Below, one piece after another: positions 7,312 through 15,923 of a stretch of 64,000 nucleotides of DNA. Numbering within the stretch: the first letter of the stretch is position 1; each line of letters starts with the position of its first letter. The DNA comes from JAOUEA01 sp963797635 (lineage in GTDB: Bacteria; Actinomycetota; UBA4738; HRBIN12): assembly GCA_963797635.1 (NCBI GenBank), contig CAWCPZ010000011.1:620001-684000 (forward strand). Direction: 5' to 3'. The notes beneath the pieces were generated by a model that was given only the letters and a program-made list of their open reading frames with translations, was not told the DNA's origin and searched no databases. Position numbers and translations under genes: made by a program.

Positions 7312-9366
7312 TCAGCGCCCCAGACGACGGAGGAACTCGGGTTCATCGATCACCTCGACCCCGAGCCCTTCAGCCTTCGCGAGCTTGGAGCCCGGGTTCT
7401 CGCCGGCGACCACGAACGAGGTCTTCTTCGAGACGCTGGAGGCGACCCGGGCGCCCGCGGCCTGCGCCAGCTCGGTGGCTTCCTCGCGCGTGATCTCCTC
7501 CATCCCCCCGGTCAGCACGATCGAGAGCCCTTCGAGCAGCCTGGGGCCGTCCTCGCCCGATCGCTGGTCGGCCAGGCTCACGCCCGCCGCGCGGAGCTTC
7601 TCGATCAGCGCCAGGTTCTCGTCCTCGGCGAACCACTCGGCCACGGTTGCCGCGATCTCGGGTCCGATCTCGGGCACGTCGTCGATCTGATCGGCGGTGG
7701 CCTCGGCCAGGGCATCGATCGAACCGAACGCGCGGGCGAGCACCTGCGCCACGTGCGAGCCGACGTGCCGGATGTTGAGGCCCACCAGCAGCCGCCACAG
7801 CGGTCGTTCCTTCGAGAGCTCGATCTGTTCCAACACGTTGGTGATCGACTTGTCCTTGAAGCCCGGCAGCCGGCCCAGCTTGTCGGCATCGAGCGCGTAG
7901 ATATCCGCGGGGTCTTCGATCAGCCCGGCCTCGAGCAGCCGCATCACCGTCATGTAGCCCAGGTGCTCGATGTCCATGGCGCCGCGGCCGGAGAAATGGA
8001 ACAACCACTCGATGCCCTGCGAGGGGCACCCGCGCTTGTTCGGGCAGCGGTAGTCGGCCTCGCCTTCCGGACGCACCAGCGGCGTGCCGCAGGACGTGCA
8101 GGTCTTCGGCATCGACCATCGCCGAGCGCTCTTCTTCCGCTTGGAGAGCACCGGCCCGACGATCTCGGGGATCACGTCGCCCGCGCGACGCACGATCACC
8201 ATGTCGCCCTTGCGCACGTCCTTGCGGCGGACCTCGTCCTCGTTGTGCAGCGTGGCGTAGGTCACCGTGACCCCGCTGACGAACACGGGATCGAGCACGG
8301 CGAACGGCGTGACCTTGCCCGTGCGTCCCGTGTGCACGTCGATCGATTTCAGCAGCGTGGTGCGTTCCTCGGGTGGGAACTTGTAGGCGATCGCCCACCG
8401 GGGGGCGTGGCTCGTGTTCCCCAGTTCGCGCTGCAGATCGGTCTGATCGACCTTGACCACGGTGCCGTCGATCTCCCAGTCGATCGAGTGCCGGTTCGTC
8501 TCCCAGTGCTGCAGGAAGTCCTTGACCCCGTCGATCGAATCCCGCGACTCGGTGGTGGGCGCCACCGGCAACCCCGCCGAGCCCGCCCACTCGAGGAACC
8601 CCAGGTGCGAATCGAACGTGATGCCCTGCGCGAAGCCGAACGAATGCACCCACAGGCGCAGCGGCCGCGACGCCGTGACCTTCGGGTCCTTCTGCCGCAG
8701 CGACCCGGCCGCGGCGTTCCGCGGGTTCGAGAACGCCTTGCCGCCGGCTTCCAACAGCTGGTCGTTCAGCTCCTCGAACGCCGTCACCGGGAAGTACATC
8801 TCGCCGCGGATCTCGACCACCGCGGGCGGATCCTCGACGGTCAGCGTGCGGGGGATGCCCTTCACCGTGCGGACGTTCGCCGTGATGTCTTCCCCGATGC
8901 GGCCGTCACCCCGGGTCGCGGCCTTCACCAGGCGCCCGCGCTCGTAGGTGAGGGCGCAGGCGACGCCGTCGATCTTCAGCTCGCAGGCGTACCGGGCGGC
9001 ATCGCCCACGCCGCGTTCCACCCGGGCCGCCCACGCGTCGAGCTCTTCGAAGCTGAAGGCGTTGTCGAGCGAGAGCATCGGCGCGCGATGCGTGACCGGC
9101 GCGAACAGGTCGGCGGGCGCTCCGCCCACGGTGACGGTGGGTGAGTCGGGCGTCTGCAGCTCGGGGAACCGGTCCTCCAGCGCCCGGAGCTCGCGCATCA
9201 GCACGTCGTACTCGGCGTCGGCCACCTCCGGATCGTCGAGCACGTGGTACCGATATCGGTGGTGCTCGATCTCGGCGCGGAGCTCCTCGACGCGCAGCTT
9301 GGCCTCGGCGCGCTCACGCTCGTCGGGCGCGCGGACCGTATCGGTCTTCTTGGCGCGCGGGCTCAC
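7312..9366 (-). CDS. ligA: NAD-dependent DNA ligase
   Basis: A 684-residue ligase that seals nicks using NAD+ in replication and repair. Visible parts, in order: the N-terminal Ia domain (HHRYRYHVLDDPEVADAEYD), the adenylation lysine in ELKIDG, the OB fold, a four-Cys zinc finger (CTSCGTPLV with a later CPNKRGC), helix-hairpin-helix repeats and a C-terminal BRCT domain (GLSIVLTGGMEEITREEA). The start is the GTG at 9366, which overlaps the upstream stop as GTGA; a longer reading upstream is Arg/Gly-rich and unlikely to be coding. Confidence 0.97.
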   Translation of the reverse strand: MSPRAKKTDTVRAPDERERAEAKLRVEELRAEIEHHRYRYHVLDDPEVADAEYDVLMRELRALEDRFPELQTPDSPTVTVGGAPADLFAPVTHRAPMLSLDNAFSFEELDAWAARVERGVGDAARYACELKIDGVACALTYERGRLVKAATRGDGRIGEDITANVRTVKGIPRTLTVEDPPAVVEIRGEMYFPVTAFEELNDQLLEAGGKAFSNPRNAAAGSLRQKDPKVTASRPLRLWVHSFGFAQGITFDSHLGFLEWAGSAGLPVAPTTESRDSIDGVKDFLQHWETNRHSIDWEIDGTVVKVDQTDLQRELGNTSHAPRWAIAYKFPPEERTTLLKSIDVHTGRTGKVTPFAVLDPVFVSGVTVTYATLHNEDEVRRKDVRKGDMVIVRRAGDVIPEIVGPVLSKRKKSARRWSMPKTCTSCGTPLVRPEGEADYRCPNKRGCPSQGIEWLFHFSGRGAMDIEHLGYMTVMRLLEAGLIEDPADIYALDADKLGRLPGFKDKSITNVLEQIELSKERPLWRLLVGLNIRHVGSHVAQVLARAFGSIDALAEATADQIDDVPEIGPEIAATVAEWFAEDENLALIEKLRAAGVSLADQRSGEDGPRLLEGLSIVLTGGMEEITREEATELAQAAGARVASSVSKKTSFVVAGENPGSKLAKAEGLGVEVIDEPEFLRRLGR

Positions 9367-10043
9367 GCCGCGATCTCCACGGCGCCGGCGACCCCGATCC
9401 GTTCGCCCACCACCACCACGCCGCCCAGCACGTTCGGCACCTGCTGCAGGTACTCCAAGGCGGCATGGAAGCCCTCGTCCTTGCCCAGCATCGCCTGCAC
9501 CCCTGCCGCGGCGGCGTCGGCCAGCATGCACGTGCCCGCGATCACCGCGAGCCCGTCGGGGCCTCCCCCGCCTCGCCCGCGGCCCAGCGTGGTGGAGACA
9601 CCCACGCCGGTCCCCGCGGGGTCGATCGCCACCGTGATCGGTTCCCCGCCTCGACGCTTGACGCCGAGCTTCATGCGCTTGCGCGATCGGATGAAGTAGG
9701 CGCCGTCACACGCCACGGTGAGCTCGTGCATCTGCGAGGCGAGGAACCGCCCCACCTGATCGACCACGGCGCCCCGGAACGTGAACATCGGCCCGACCCC
9801 GGCGCTGGTGGCGGCAGCGACCATCTCTTTGACGATGTCCGGAGCGTCGGCCGTGATGCGGTCGAGCGGCCGCTTCGACTCGCGGAACGCCGGGTAGCGG
9901 AGCGCGTAGGACTGCAGCTGCTCCCAGAAGCTCAGCGCCGCGGCCCGCGATTCCTCCGCGAAGTCCTCGGGCGCCGTGATGTGCAGGACCATGTCCTGGA
10001 CCTGGATCTCGAAGCTCTTGGCGCGCCGTCGGAGCAGCTTCAC
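9363..10043 (-). CDS. UPF0280-like (ApbE-related) protein
   Basis: A 226-residue protein. The central segment (DIVKEMVAAATSAGVGPMF, then GAVVDQVGRFL) and the late VIAGTCMLADAAA region resemble UPF0280 proteins, distant relatives of the flavin transferase ApbE; function is not established. The acidic Asp/Thr metal site of true ApbE is not evident. It is translationally coupled to ligA by a GTGA overlap. Its GTG start is preceded by TACGAT at 6 nt. Identification is by pattern only. Confidence 0.6.
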   Translation of the reverse strand: MKLLRRRAKSFEIQVQDMVLHITAPEDFAEESRAAALSFWEQLQSYALRYPAFRESKRPLDRITADAPDIVKEMVAAATSAGVGPMFTFRGAVVDQVGRFLASQMHELTVACDGAYFIRSRKRMKLGVKRRGGEPITVAIDPAGTGVGVSTTLGRGRGGGGPDGLAVIAGTCMLADAAAAGVQAMLGKDEGFHAALEYLQQVPNVLGGVVVVGERIGVAGAVEIAA

Positions 10044-10049
10044 CGGCCC

Positions 10050-10055
10050 ATCGTA
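10050..10055 (-). promoter_or_regulatory. Putative -10 (TACGAT) of the UPF0280-ligA operon
   Basis: TACGAT ends 6 nt before the GTG start at 10043. This implies a leaderless mRNA carrying the UPF0280 gene and ligA. Confidence 0.45.
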
Positions 10056-10111
10056 TCGGCCAGAAGGGACGAGGCGGCCGCGACGGGACGGCCGGAGAAC
10101 CCCGCCGCGAC

Positions 10112-10505
10112 TCAGCCGAGGACGACGTCCATCGCGGCCTGGTCCTGGTTCATGCCCCAGAACTCGGTCGCCTTACCGCCGCGGACGTGCATCACCTGGA
10201 CCTGTGGCCCCTCGTACCGCGTGCCGTCGGCATCGGTGACCGTGACCTGCACCAGGGCCACCACGTGCTCGTCGTTGCCGATCACGTCGTGGATCGCGAA
10301 CGAGGTCACCACCCCGGCCTCGGCCATCCGGCGGAACCGGTCCGTGACCGCCTGCTTGCCCTCGAACTGGCCACCGAACCGGCTGGTGCCGGGCGCGTGC
10401 CACACGATCGCATCGTCGAGCAGCTCGAGCATCGCGGGGATGTCGCCGGCGTTGAACGCGTTCAGCGCCGTTCGGGCGGTCAGCGGCGTTGGGATGGTCG
10501 GTCAT
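10112..10505 (-). CDS. SnoaL-like (NTF2-fold) protein, frame broken
   Basis: About 130 residues of a SnoaL/NTF2-like alpha+beta barrel, a fold used by small polyketide cyclases, isomerases and many proteins of unknown role. The core reads AGDIPAMLELLDDAIVWHAPG and later WGMNQDQAAMDVVLG. The ATG at 10505 has a strong GGAAGGGA ribosome binding site. From it, MTDHPNAADR is followed by nonsense, while the core frame upstream reads TALNAFNAGD. Removing one base from the GGG at 10474-10476 joins the two. It is therefore annotated as one gene with a one-base shift. Confidence 0.65.
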
Positions 10506-10529
10506 GTGGTCCCTTCCTTCCGGAGGGGC

Positions 10530-11609
10530 TCAGCGTAGCGACTCGACGATGCGGCCGCCGCCCAGCACCTCGTCGCCCCGGTAGACCACCGCGCTCTGTC
10601 CCGGCGCGACGGCGCGCTGGGGTTCACGGAACTCCACGCGGAAGCCACCGGCGGTGGGCTCGACGACGGCCGGCGCATCCTCGCCCTGGTAGCGGATCCG
10701 CACCTGGGCCTCGAACGGCCCGTCGGTGGGCGGCCCACCCGCGACCCACGACGCGCGGTCGGCGACCAGGCCCCGTCGTGCCAGCAGCACCTGGGGTCCC
10801 ACCACCACGCGGTTCGCGGAGGCGTCGACGTCGAGCACATACGCGGGTTCGCCGATCGCGACGCCGAGCCCTCGGCGCTGACCGATCGTGAACGCGAACG
10901 TCCCGTCGTGTTCGCCGAGCACCGTCCCGTCGGGATCGACCACCTCGCCACCGCTCCGCACCAGGGCGGGCGCGGTCGACCGGACGAACCCGCCGGCATC
11001 GCCGCTCGGCGCGAAGCACAGCTCCTGGGAATCGGGCTTGCCCGCCACCGGCAGCCCGAACGCTTCCGCGAGCCTGCGGGTCTCCGTCTTCGGGAGGGCG
11101 CCGACCGGGAACAGCGACCGCGCCAGCTGGGCCTGCCCCAGCATGTGCAGCATGTAGGTCTGATCCTTGGAGGCGTCGGCGCCGCGGAGCAGGTGCCACC
11201 GACCGTCGTCGCTCTGCGAGGCCCGCACGTAGTGGCCGGTGGCCACGAAGTCCATGCCCAGCTGGTCGGCCCGCCGCAGGAACGCCCCGAACTTGATCTG
11301 GCCGTTGCACGTCGCGCACGGGTTCGGGGTGCGTCCGGCCGCATGTTCCTCGACGAACCCGGCGATCACCGTCTCGGCGAACTCCTCGGAGTGGTCGGCG
11401 ATCTCGAACGGGAACCCGGCGACGCGAGCCACGGCTTCGGCGTCGGCGCGCGCCGACGGGCCACAGCACCCATGCTCCACCCCGTCCAGGTGCACGAGGT
11501 TCATGTGGGAGCCGAACACCTCGTAGCCCTGGTCGGCGAGCAGGCATGCGGCGACCGACGAGTCGACCCCGCCCGACATCGCCACCAAGACCGAACCCTT
11601 CGACGGCAT
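10530..11609 (-). CDS. mnmA: tRNA-specific 2-thiouridylase MnmA
   Basis: This 359-residue enzyme puts sulfur on U34 of tRNAs for Glu, Gln and Lys, using ATP and a persulfide donor. It has the PP-loop SGGVDSS (residues 12-18), the nucleophile Cys98 in PNPCATCN and the partner Cys198 in SQELCFAP, followed by the C-terminal beta-barrel. Length is normal. It is divergent from pabBC, only 43 bases away; a TAGCCT hexamer 6 nt before its ATG suggests a leaderless start. Confidence 0.97.
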   Translation of the reverse strand: MPSKGSVLVAMSGGVDSSVAACLLADQGYEVFGSHMNLVHLDGVEHGCCGPSARADAEAVARVAGFPFEIADHSEEFAETVIAGFVEEHAAGRTPNPCATCNGQIKFGAFLRRADQLGMDFVATGHYVRASQSDDGRWHLLRGADASKDQTYMLHMLGQAQLARSLFPVGALPKTETRRLAEAFGLPVAGKPDSQELCFAPSGDAGGFVRSTAPALVRSGGEVVDPDGTVLGEHDGTFAFTIGQRRGLGVAIGEPAYVLDVDASANRVVVGPQVLLARRGLVADRASWVAGGPPTDGPFEAQVRIRYQGEDAPAVVEPTAGGFRVEFREPQRAVAPGQSAVVYRGDEVLGGGRIVESLR

Positions 11610-11652
11610 CCAACGAGGCTACCGCTCCGCGCGGCCACGTATCGTTCCTGGC
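11610..11652. promoter_or_regulatory. Divergent leaderless promoters, mnmA and pabBC
   Basis: The 43-base gap holds two facing -10-like hexamers. TAGCCT on the minus strand (11621 to 11616) is 6 nt from the mnmA ATG, and TATCGT on the plus strand (11640-11645) is 7 nt from the pabBC GTG. Each -10 falls where the other promoter would have its -35. No room remains for ribosome binding sites. Confidence 0.5.
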
Positions 11653-13428
11653 GTGCTCGACGCCCGATTCGACGATCTCACCGGCGCGGAACCGTCGTTC
11701 CGGCTGGTCGAGCCCGTCGGGGTGCTCGAGGCCACGCGGCCCGACGAGGTCCCCGGGATCCTCGCCGCCGCCGAAGCCTCGGCGGCACGAGGGTTGTGGC
11801 TGGCGGGCTTCCTCGCCTACGAAGCCGCCCCGGGGCTCGACGCCTCGCTGGCCGTACGCACGCGGACGCCCGGCGATGCCTTCGAGCAGCTGCCGCTCGC
11901 GTGGTTCGCGATGTTCGAGGGCCGGGAGGAAACGGTGCTCCCCGAACCGCAGGCCGACACCGAGCCGATGCCGCCCGGCGCGTGGCGGCCGTCCGTCGAC
12001 CGGGAGACCTACGACCGCGCCATCGAAGCGATCCACGGGCACATCGCGGCCGGCGACACCTATCAGGTGAATCACACGCTGCGGCTCCGCTCCCAGGTGC
12101 AGGGCGACGAACGCGGGCTGTATCGGGACCTGTGCTACGCGCAACGGGGCGCCTACGCCGGCTACCTCAACCTGGGTCGCTATCGGGTGCTGTCGGCATC
12201 CCCGGAACTGTTCTTCCGGATCGACGGCGAGGCCCTGTCGACCCGTCCGATGAAGGGCACCGCGCCGCGGGGGCGCTGGCCCGCCGAGGACCTCGAGGTG
12301 GCCGAGCGGCTCCGCGGCTCGGTGAAGGACCGCGCGGAGAACGCCATGATCGTCGACCTGCTCCGCAACGACCTCGGCCGGGTGGCGCGGCCGGGCACCG
12401 TCACGTGGAGCGACGTGTTCGATCTGGAGCGCTACGAGACCGTGTGGCAGCTCACCTCCACCGTGACCTCGACGCTCCGATCCGAGGTCGGACTGGCCGA
12501 CGTGTTCGCGGCGCTCTTCCCCTGTGGGTCGGTGACCGGTGCGCCGAAGGTCCGGACCATGGAGATCATCGCCGAGCTGGAGGACTCGCCTCGGGGCGTG
12601 TACTGCGGCGCCGTCGGGTTCCTCTCGCCGCCGGGGTCGGGGCTGCCGGCCGCGAGGTTCGGCGTGCCGATCCGTACGGTCATGCTCGACGCCCAGACCG
12701 GCACGGCCGAGTACGGCGTGGGGGGCGGCATCACCTGGGACTCACGCGCGGCGAGCGAGTTCGACGAGGTCGTCGCCAAGGCGAGGGTGCTCACGGAGCG
12801 ACGGCCGCGGTTCGATCTCTACGAAACCCTGCGGCACGATCCGGACGGCGGGCTCCTCAACCTCGAGCGCCACCTCGCCCGGCTGCGCGGCTCGGCGGGC
12901 TACTTCGGGTTCCGGTTCGACGAGGCGCGCATCGCGACCGCGCTGGAGACCGAGCTCGCGTCATGGCGCGACCGCGCAGCGAGGGTCCGCATCACGCTGG
13001 ACCGCCGGGGCGCGGTCACGGTGAAGGCCACGGCGTTGCCGCCCTCACCACAGCCGGTACGACTCGCGCTCGACACGGCCGAGCCCGTCGACCCGTCCGA
13101 CCCCATGCTGTTCCACAAGACCTCCCGGCGGCGCCGGTACGAGGAGGCGGCCGCCCGCCATCCCGATGCCGACGACGTGGTGCTCACCAATACCCGGGGC
13201 GAGATCACCGAGAGCACCATCGCCAACATCGCCGTCCAGCTGGACGGTCGATGGGTGACGCCGGCCCTGGACTGCGGTCTGCTCCCGGGTGTGGGACGGG
13301 AGATGGCCCTCGAGGACGGATGGCTGGTCGAAGGGGTGGTCACGGTCGAAGACCTGCGGCGAGCCGGATCCCTAGCGCTCGTGAGCGACGTTCGGGGCCG
13401 GCGTGACGCCGTCCTGGTGGACGGCTGA
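11653..13428 (+). CDS. pabB: Aminodeoxychorismate synthase I / lyase fusion (PabB-PabC)
   Basis: A 591-residue two-domain enzyme for the p-aminobenzoate branch of folate synthesis. Residues about 1-390 are a chorismate-binding PabB (TRPMKGTAPRGRW, then SVKDRAENAMIVDLLRNDLG and CGSVTGAPKVRTMEII), which aminates chorismate. The remaining 200 residues are a PLP class IV lyase like PabC. Its PLP lysine is probably that in LFHKTSRR, and LTNTRGEITESTIANI is a family motif; this half would release PABA. The start is the GTG at 11653. The glutaminase PabA is not in the window. Confidence 0.93.
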   Translation: MLDARFDDLTGAEPSFRLVEPVGVLEATRPDEVPGILAAAEASAARGLWLAGFLAYEAAPGLDASLAVRTRTPGDAFEQLPLAWFAMFEGREETVLPEPQADTEPMPPGAWRPSVDRETYDRAIEAIHGHIAAGDTYQVNHTLRLRSQVQGDERGLYRDLCYAQRGAYAGYLNLGRYRVLSASPELFFRIDGEALSTRPMKGTAPRGRWPAEDLEVAERLRGSVKDRAENAMIVDLLRNDLGRVARPGTVTWSDVFDLERYETVWQLTSTVTSTLRSEVGLADVFAALFPCGSVTGAPKVRTMEIIAELEDSPRGVYCGAVGFLSPPGSGLPAARFGVPIRTVMLDAQTGTAEYGVGGGITWDSRAASEFDEVVAKARVLTERRPRFDLYETLRHDPDGGLLNLERHLARLRGSAGYFGFRFDEARIATALETELASWRDRAARVRITLDRRGAVTVKATALPPSPQPVRLALDTAEPVDPSDPMLFHKTSRRRRYEEAAARHPDADDVVLTNTRGEITESTIANIAVQLDGRWVTPALDCGLLPGVGREMALEDGWLVEGVVTVEDLRRAGSLALVSDVRGRRDAVLVDG

Positions 13429-13434
13429 GCGGTC

Positions 13435-13611
13435 TTACTCGGCCTCGGGAACCCGGTCCTGCGGGAAGACGTACGGGTGGACGGAGTGCTCGTCCAGCGG
13501 GCAGGCACACAGCGGGCACCGGGGCGGTTCCTCGTAGACGAGCACGGTTCGCTCGCAGTACGGGCACGCGCCCTCTCGCATCGCGGGAGGCTCAACGATC
13601 TCGTTCGTCAT
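13435..13611 (-). CDS. 58-residue zinc-ribbon protein
   Basis: A short acidic protein with four metal-type cysteines spaced as a zinc ribbon: CPYC near residue 16, then CPLCAC near residue 32, and HSVHPYVFP after it. No catalytic motif is seen and no function is known; such proteins often bind nucleic acid or act as adaptors. The frame is shorter than typical cut-offs, but the paired CxxC knuckles and clean stop support it. It is convergent with pabBC, 6 bases away. Confidence 0.6.
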   Translation of the reverse strand: MTNEIVEPPAMREGACPYCERTVLVYEEPPRCPLCACPLDEHSVHPYVFPQDRVPEAE

Positions 13612-13791
13612 AGGTGTCGCGCTCGGGGGGAGCGGTCCCACCCTGCATCGGCAGACATCCTGCCTACCTTGAATCAGGCATGCCCCGATGGCGGAGCGTT
13701 GCACGGCAGTCGGTTCTCGGAGCGCGTGCAGGTGGAACGCCGTCAGCCGTCCGGGGGAGGCGACCGACCCACCGTGCCGGACGCAGCGAGA

Positions 13792-13811
13792 CCCTCCCCG
13801 TGCGGGGAGGG
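13792..13811. terminator. Perfect GC hairpin
   Basis: Nine-base arms CCCTCCCCG and CGGGGAGGG separated by TG form a perfect inverted repeat. It lies just downstream of the small zinc-motif gene ending at 13845 on the minus strand. There is no T-run, as is common for high-GC terminators. Confidence 0.5.
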
Positions 13812-13844
13812 CCTCGGTTCGGTCGTCGGTTTGGGTGGATCCGA

Positions 13845-14057
13845 TCAGGCAGCTTCCTTGCGCGACTTGCGCTTGCCGCGGGGGACGTACGAGTGGACGG
13901 GCTCGTGTTGCCAGCAGTACTGCCATTTGTTGTAGCGAGAGAGCTTCGTCTCGCACGCCGGGTCGGCGCAGGTCCTACCGGTCGTGTACTGCTTGTTCGG
14001 CTTCGGAAGCTGTCGCACGGAAGCGCCCCGGTACCTCTCCTCTGCCACGTCGCTCAC
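13845..14057 (-). CDS. About 70-residue zinc-knuckle protein, unknown
   Basis: A small basic protein with a compact Cys/His motif: CADPACETKLSRYNKWQYCW followed by QHEP, and a lysine/arginine tail RGKRKSRKE. The CxxxxC...LSRYN...CxxH arrangement recurs in actinobacterial proteins as I recall, suggesting zinc binding and perhaps nucleic-acid contact; function is unknown. Two GTG starts are possible: 14057 (directly after GAAAGGAT) and 14048 (better ribosome-site spacing). A longer upstream reading looks non-coding. Confidence 0.55.
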   Translation of the reverse strand: MSDVAEERYRGASVRQLPKPNKQYTTGRTCADPACETKLSRYNKWQYCWQHEPVHSYVPRGKRKSRKEAA

Positions 14058-14172
14058 ATCCTTTCGCCGGACCCGTTCGGGCTGGTGGGGTCGGGTCCGT
14101 CTGCACGTAGTTCGAACGACCGCGGGCAGTGGTTCATTCCGGATCCGGGTCGAGGCCGGGTGCAGAGGTTCC

Positions 14173-14952
14173 TCAGGAGGCGGGAGCGCCGAACCGAGGG
14201 TCGCGTTTGTCCAGGAAGGCGCGCATGCCCTCACGCTGGTCCGGCGAGCCGAAGAGCTGCAGGAACAGGGCGCGCTCGGTGGCGATCCCCGCCGGTCCGG
14301 GCGTCTGGACGGCCGCCCGGATCGCGGCTTTGGCGGCGCCCAGCGCCTTCCGGGGGCCGTTGGCGAACACGCGGGCGTCGCGGACCGCCGCGTCGAAGAC
14401 CTCGTCGGCGGGTTCGACCCGGTGGGTCAGCCCCAGCGCGAGGGCCTCGGCGGCCTCGATCTGGCGCCCGGTGACCACCAGTTCCAACGCCCGCCCGGGC
14501 CCGATCAGCTGGGTGAGCCGCTGCGTGCCGCCCGCCCCGGGGATCACGCCGATCCCGATCTCGGGCTGGCCCAGCCGGGCATCGTCACCCAGCAGTCGCA
14601 GGTCCGCCGCCAGGGCGAGCTCCATGCCGCCGCCCAGCGCGTACCGGTTCACCGCGGCGATCGAGATCTTGGGGGTGGCCTCGAGCAGGTCGCACGCCTC
14701 GCCGAGGGCATCGACGCTGGGTTTGACCTCGTCGGGCCCCCACTCGGCCATGGCCTTGATGTCGGCGCCGGCGGCGAAGATCTTCGGTCCGCCCCACACC
14801 ACGAGGGCGCCCACATCGTCCGTGTCGGCGGCTTCGCGGATCGCCTCCTGGAGCTCCAGTCCGAGCTGCAGGTCGATCGCGTTCGCGGGAGGGCGGTCCA
14901 GCCGGATCACGCCCACCCCGTCGTCGACCTCGAGCCGCACGTACTCCCCCAT
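14173..14952 (-). CDS. Enoyl-CoA hydratase/isomerase (crotonase family)
   Basis: A 259-residue crotonase-fold enzyme acting on acyl-CoAs, most likely hydrating trans-2-enoyl-CoA in beta-oxidation. The oxyanion-hole segment (KIFAAGADIKAMAEWG) and both catalytic glutamates are present, in YALGGGMELALAADLR and QPEIGIGVIPGAGGTQRL. The ATG at 14952 is 10 nt after the stop of the NmrA-like gene, so the two are probably one operon. The exact chain-length preference cannot be read from sequence. Confidence 0.9.
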   Translation of the reverse strand: MGEYVRLEVDDGVGVIRLDRPPANAIDLQLGLELQEAIREAADTDDVGALVVWGGPKIFAAGADIKAMAEWGPDEVKPSVDALGEACDLLEATPKISIAAVNRYALGGGMELALAADLRLLGDDARLGQPEIGIGVIPGAGGTQRLTQLIGPGRALELVVTGRQIEAAEALALGLTHRVEPADEVFDAAVRDARVFANGPRKALGAAKAAIRAAVQTPGPAGIATERALFLQLFGSPDQREGMRAFLDKRDPRFGAPAS

Positions 14953-14962
14953 GGCCCCGATG

Positions 14963-15862
14963 CTACCTATCCGTCTGGGGCTCGTCGGAGGCCGCGGCAC
15001 GCTCCAACGCGCGGCGGAGCCCTTGGAGGATCGGGGTACGCGGCACGTCGAACGCCGCGGCGGCATCGGGTGCATCGGCGCGCGCCGGGTCCGCGAGCCA
15101 CAGCAGCGCGTCGTCGGACAACGAGAACCCCAGGATGGGTTCCAGGCTCGCCCGTGCCTCGTTGCCGGCCACGCTGCGTGGTTCGGGTGCCGTCTCGCCG
15201 GCGAGCAGACGGATCAAGGCGGCCGGGGTCGTCGCGTCCGGGCCTTCCAGCGCCCAGGTGCCCTCCAGGTCACCCTCGCGGTCGTCGGCGGCGGCCAGCA
15301 CCGCCGCGACGTCCTCGACCGCGACGGGCGCCAGGGCTCTCGAGGGGTCGCCCAGCACGACCGGCGGGCTCGCCGTGGCGCCCGCCACCAGGGTCGCGAG
15401 CCAGAGGCCGCCCAAGCCGTAGGCATGCGTGCTCCGGATCACCGCGTGGTCGAGCCCGCTGTTGATCACCGCCTCTTCGGCGAAGCCACGAGCCCGCCGG
15501 TAGGGATCCGGGGCATCCGGCGAGGCGCCGGGCACCGACACGAGCACGAAGCGACGCACGTCGGCGACCTTCGCGGCGGTCAGCGCCCGCAGGACCGAAC
15601 CGTGGTTGGCATCCTGGAGGCTGTCGGCATCGGGCTGGTTCGGCCCTCCCACGAGATGGATCACGGTGTAGACGCGGCGCAGCACCTCGGCCAGCGCGTC
15701 GGCATCGTCCAGGCGTCCCACCGTGACCTTGGCGCCCAGCGCGCGGAGCGGCTCGGCGGCATCGGGATGCCGGACGGCCGCTCGAACCTCGTCCTTGCGC
15801 ACCAGCAGCGGCACCAACGCATGCCCGATCGGCCCCGACGCCCCCGTCACCATCACCGTCAT
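14963..15862 (-). CDS. NmrA-like / atypical SDR NAD(P)-binding protein
   Basis: About 299 residues. The N-terminal VTGASGPIGHALVPLL is a Rossmann dinucleotide-binding motif. The rest (DVRRFVLVSVPGASPDAPDP, AVIRSTHAYGLGG) resembles NmrA/complex I NDUFA9-like atypical short-chain dehydrogenases, whose substrates are usually unknown. It is the first gene of a two-gene operon with the enoyl-CoA hydratase. A TAGCCT hexamer lies 7 nt before the ATG. Confidence 0.85.
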   Translation of the reverse strand: MTVMVTGASGPIGHALVPLLVRKDEVRAAVRHPDAAEPLRALGAKVTVGRLDDADALAEVLRRVYTVIHLVGGPNQPDADSLQDANHGSVLRALTAAKVADVRRFVLVSVPGASPDAPDPYRRARGFAEEAVINSGLDHAVIRSTHAYGLGGLWLATLVAGATASPPVVLGDPSRALAPVAVEDVAAVLAAADDREGDLEGTWALEGPDATTPAALIRLLAGETAPEPRSVAGNEARASLEPILGFSLSDDALLWLADPARADAPDAAAAFDVPRTPILQGLRRALERAAASDEPQTDR

Positions 15863-15923
15863 GGGCGGCAGGCTAGCGGGTGCGTCGCCAGATGGTCCCC
15901 GCCGGCCGATAGGCTGCTGCGTC
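15863..15923. promoter_or_regulatory. Divergent promoter region
   Basis: The 61-base gap carries TAGCCT on the minus strand (15875 to 15870), 7 nt before the NmrA-like ATG, and TAGGCT on the plus strand (15910-15915), 8 nt before the kinase ATG. Both would give leaderless or nearly leaderless transcripts. Confidence 0.45.

Noticed and set aside
5272..9144. 1290-codon plus-strand open frame opposite gatA, gatC and ligA
   Set aside because: High-GC antisense shadow: composition is Arg/His/Gly/Asp-rich with no family motifs, and the minus strand carries clear conserved genes.
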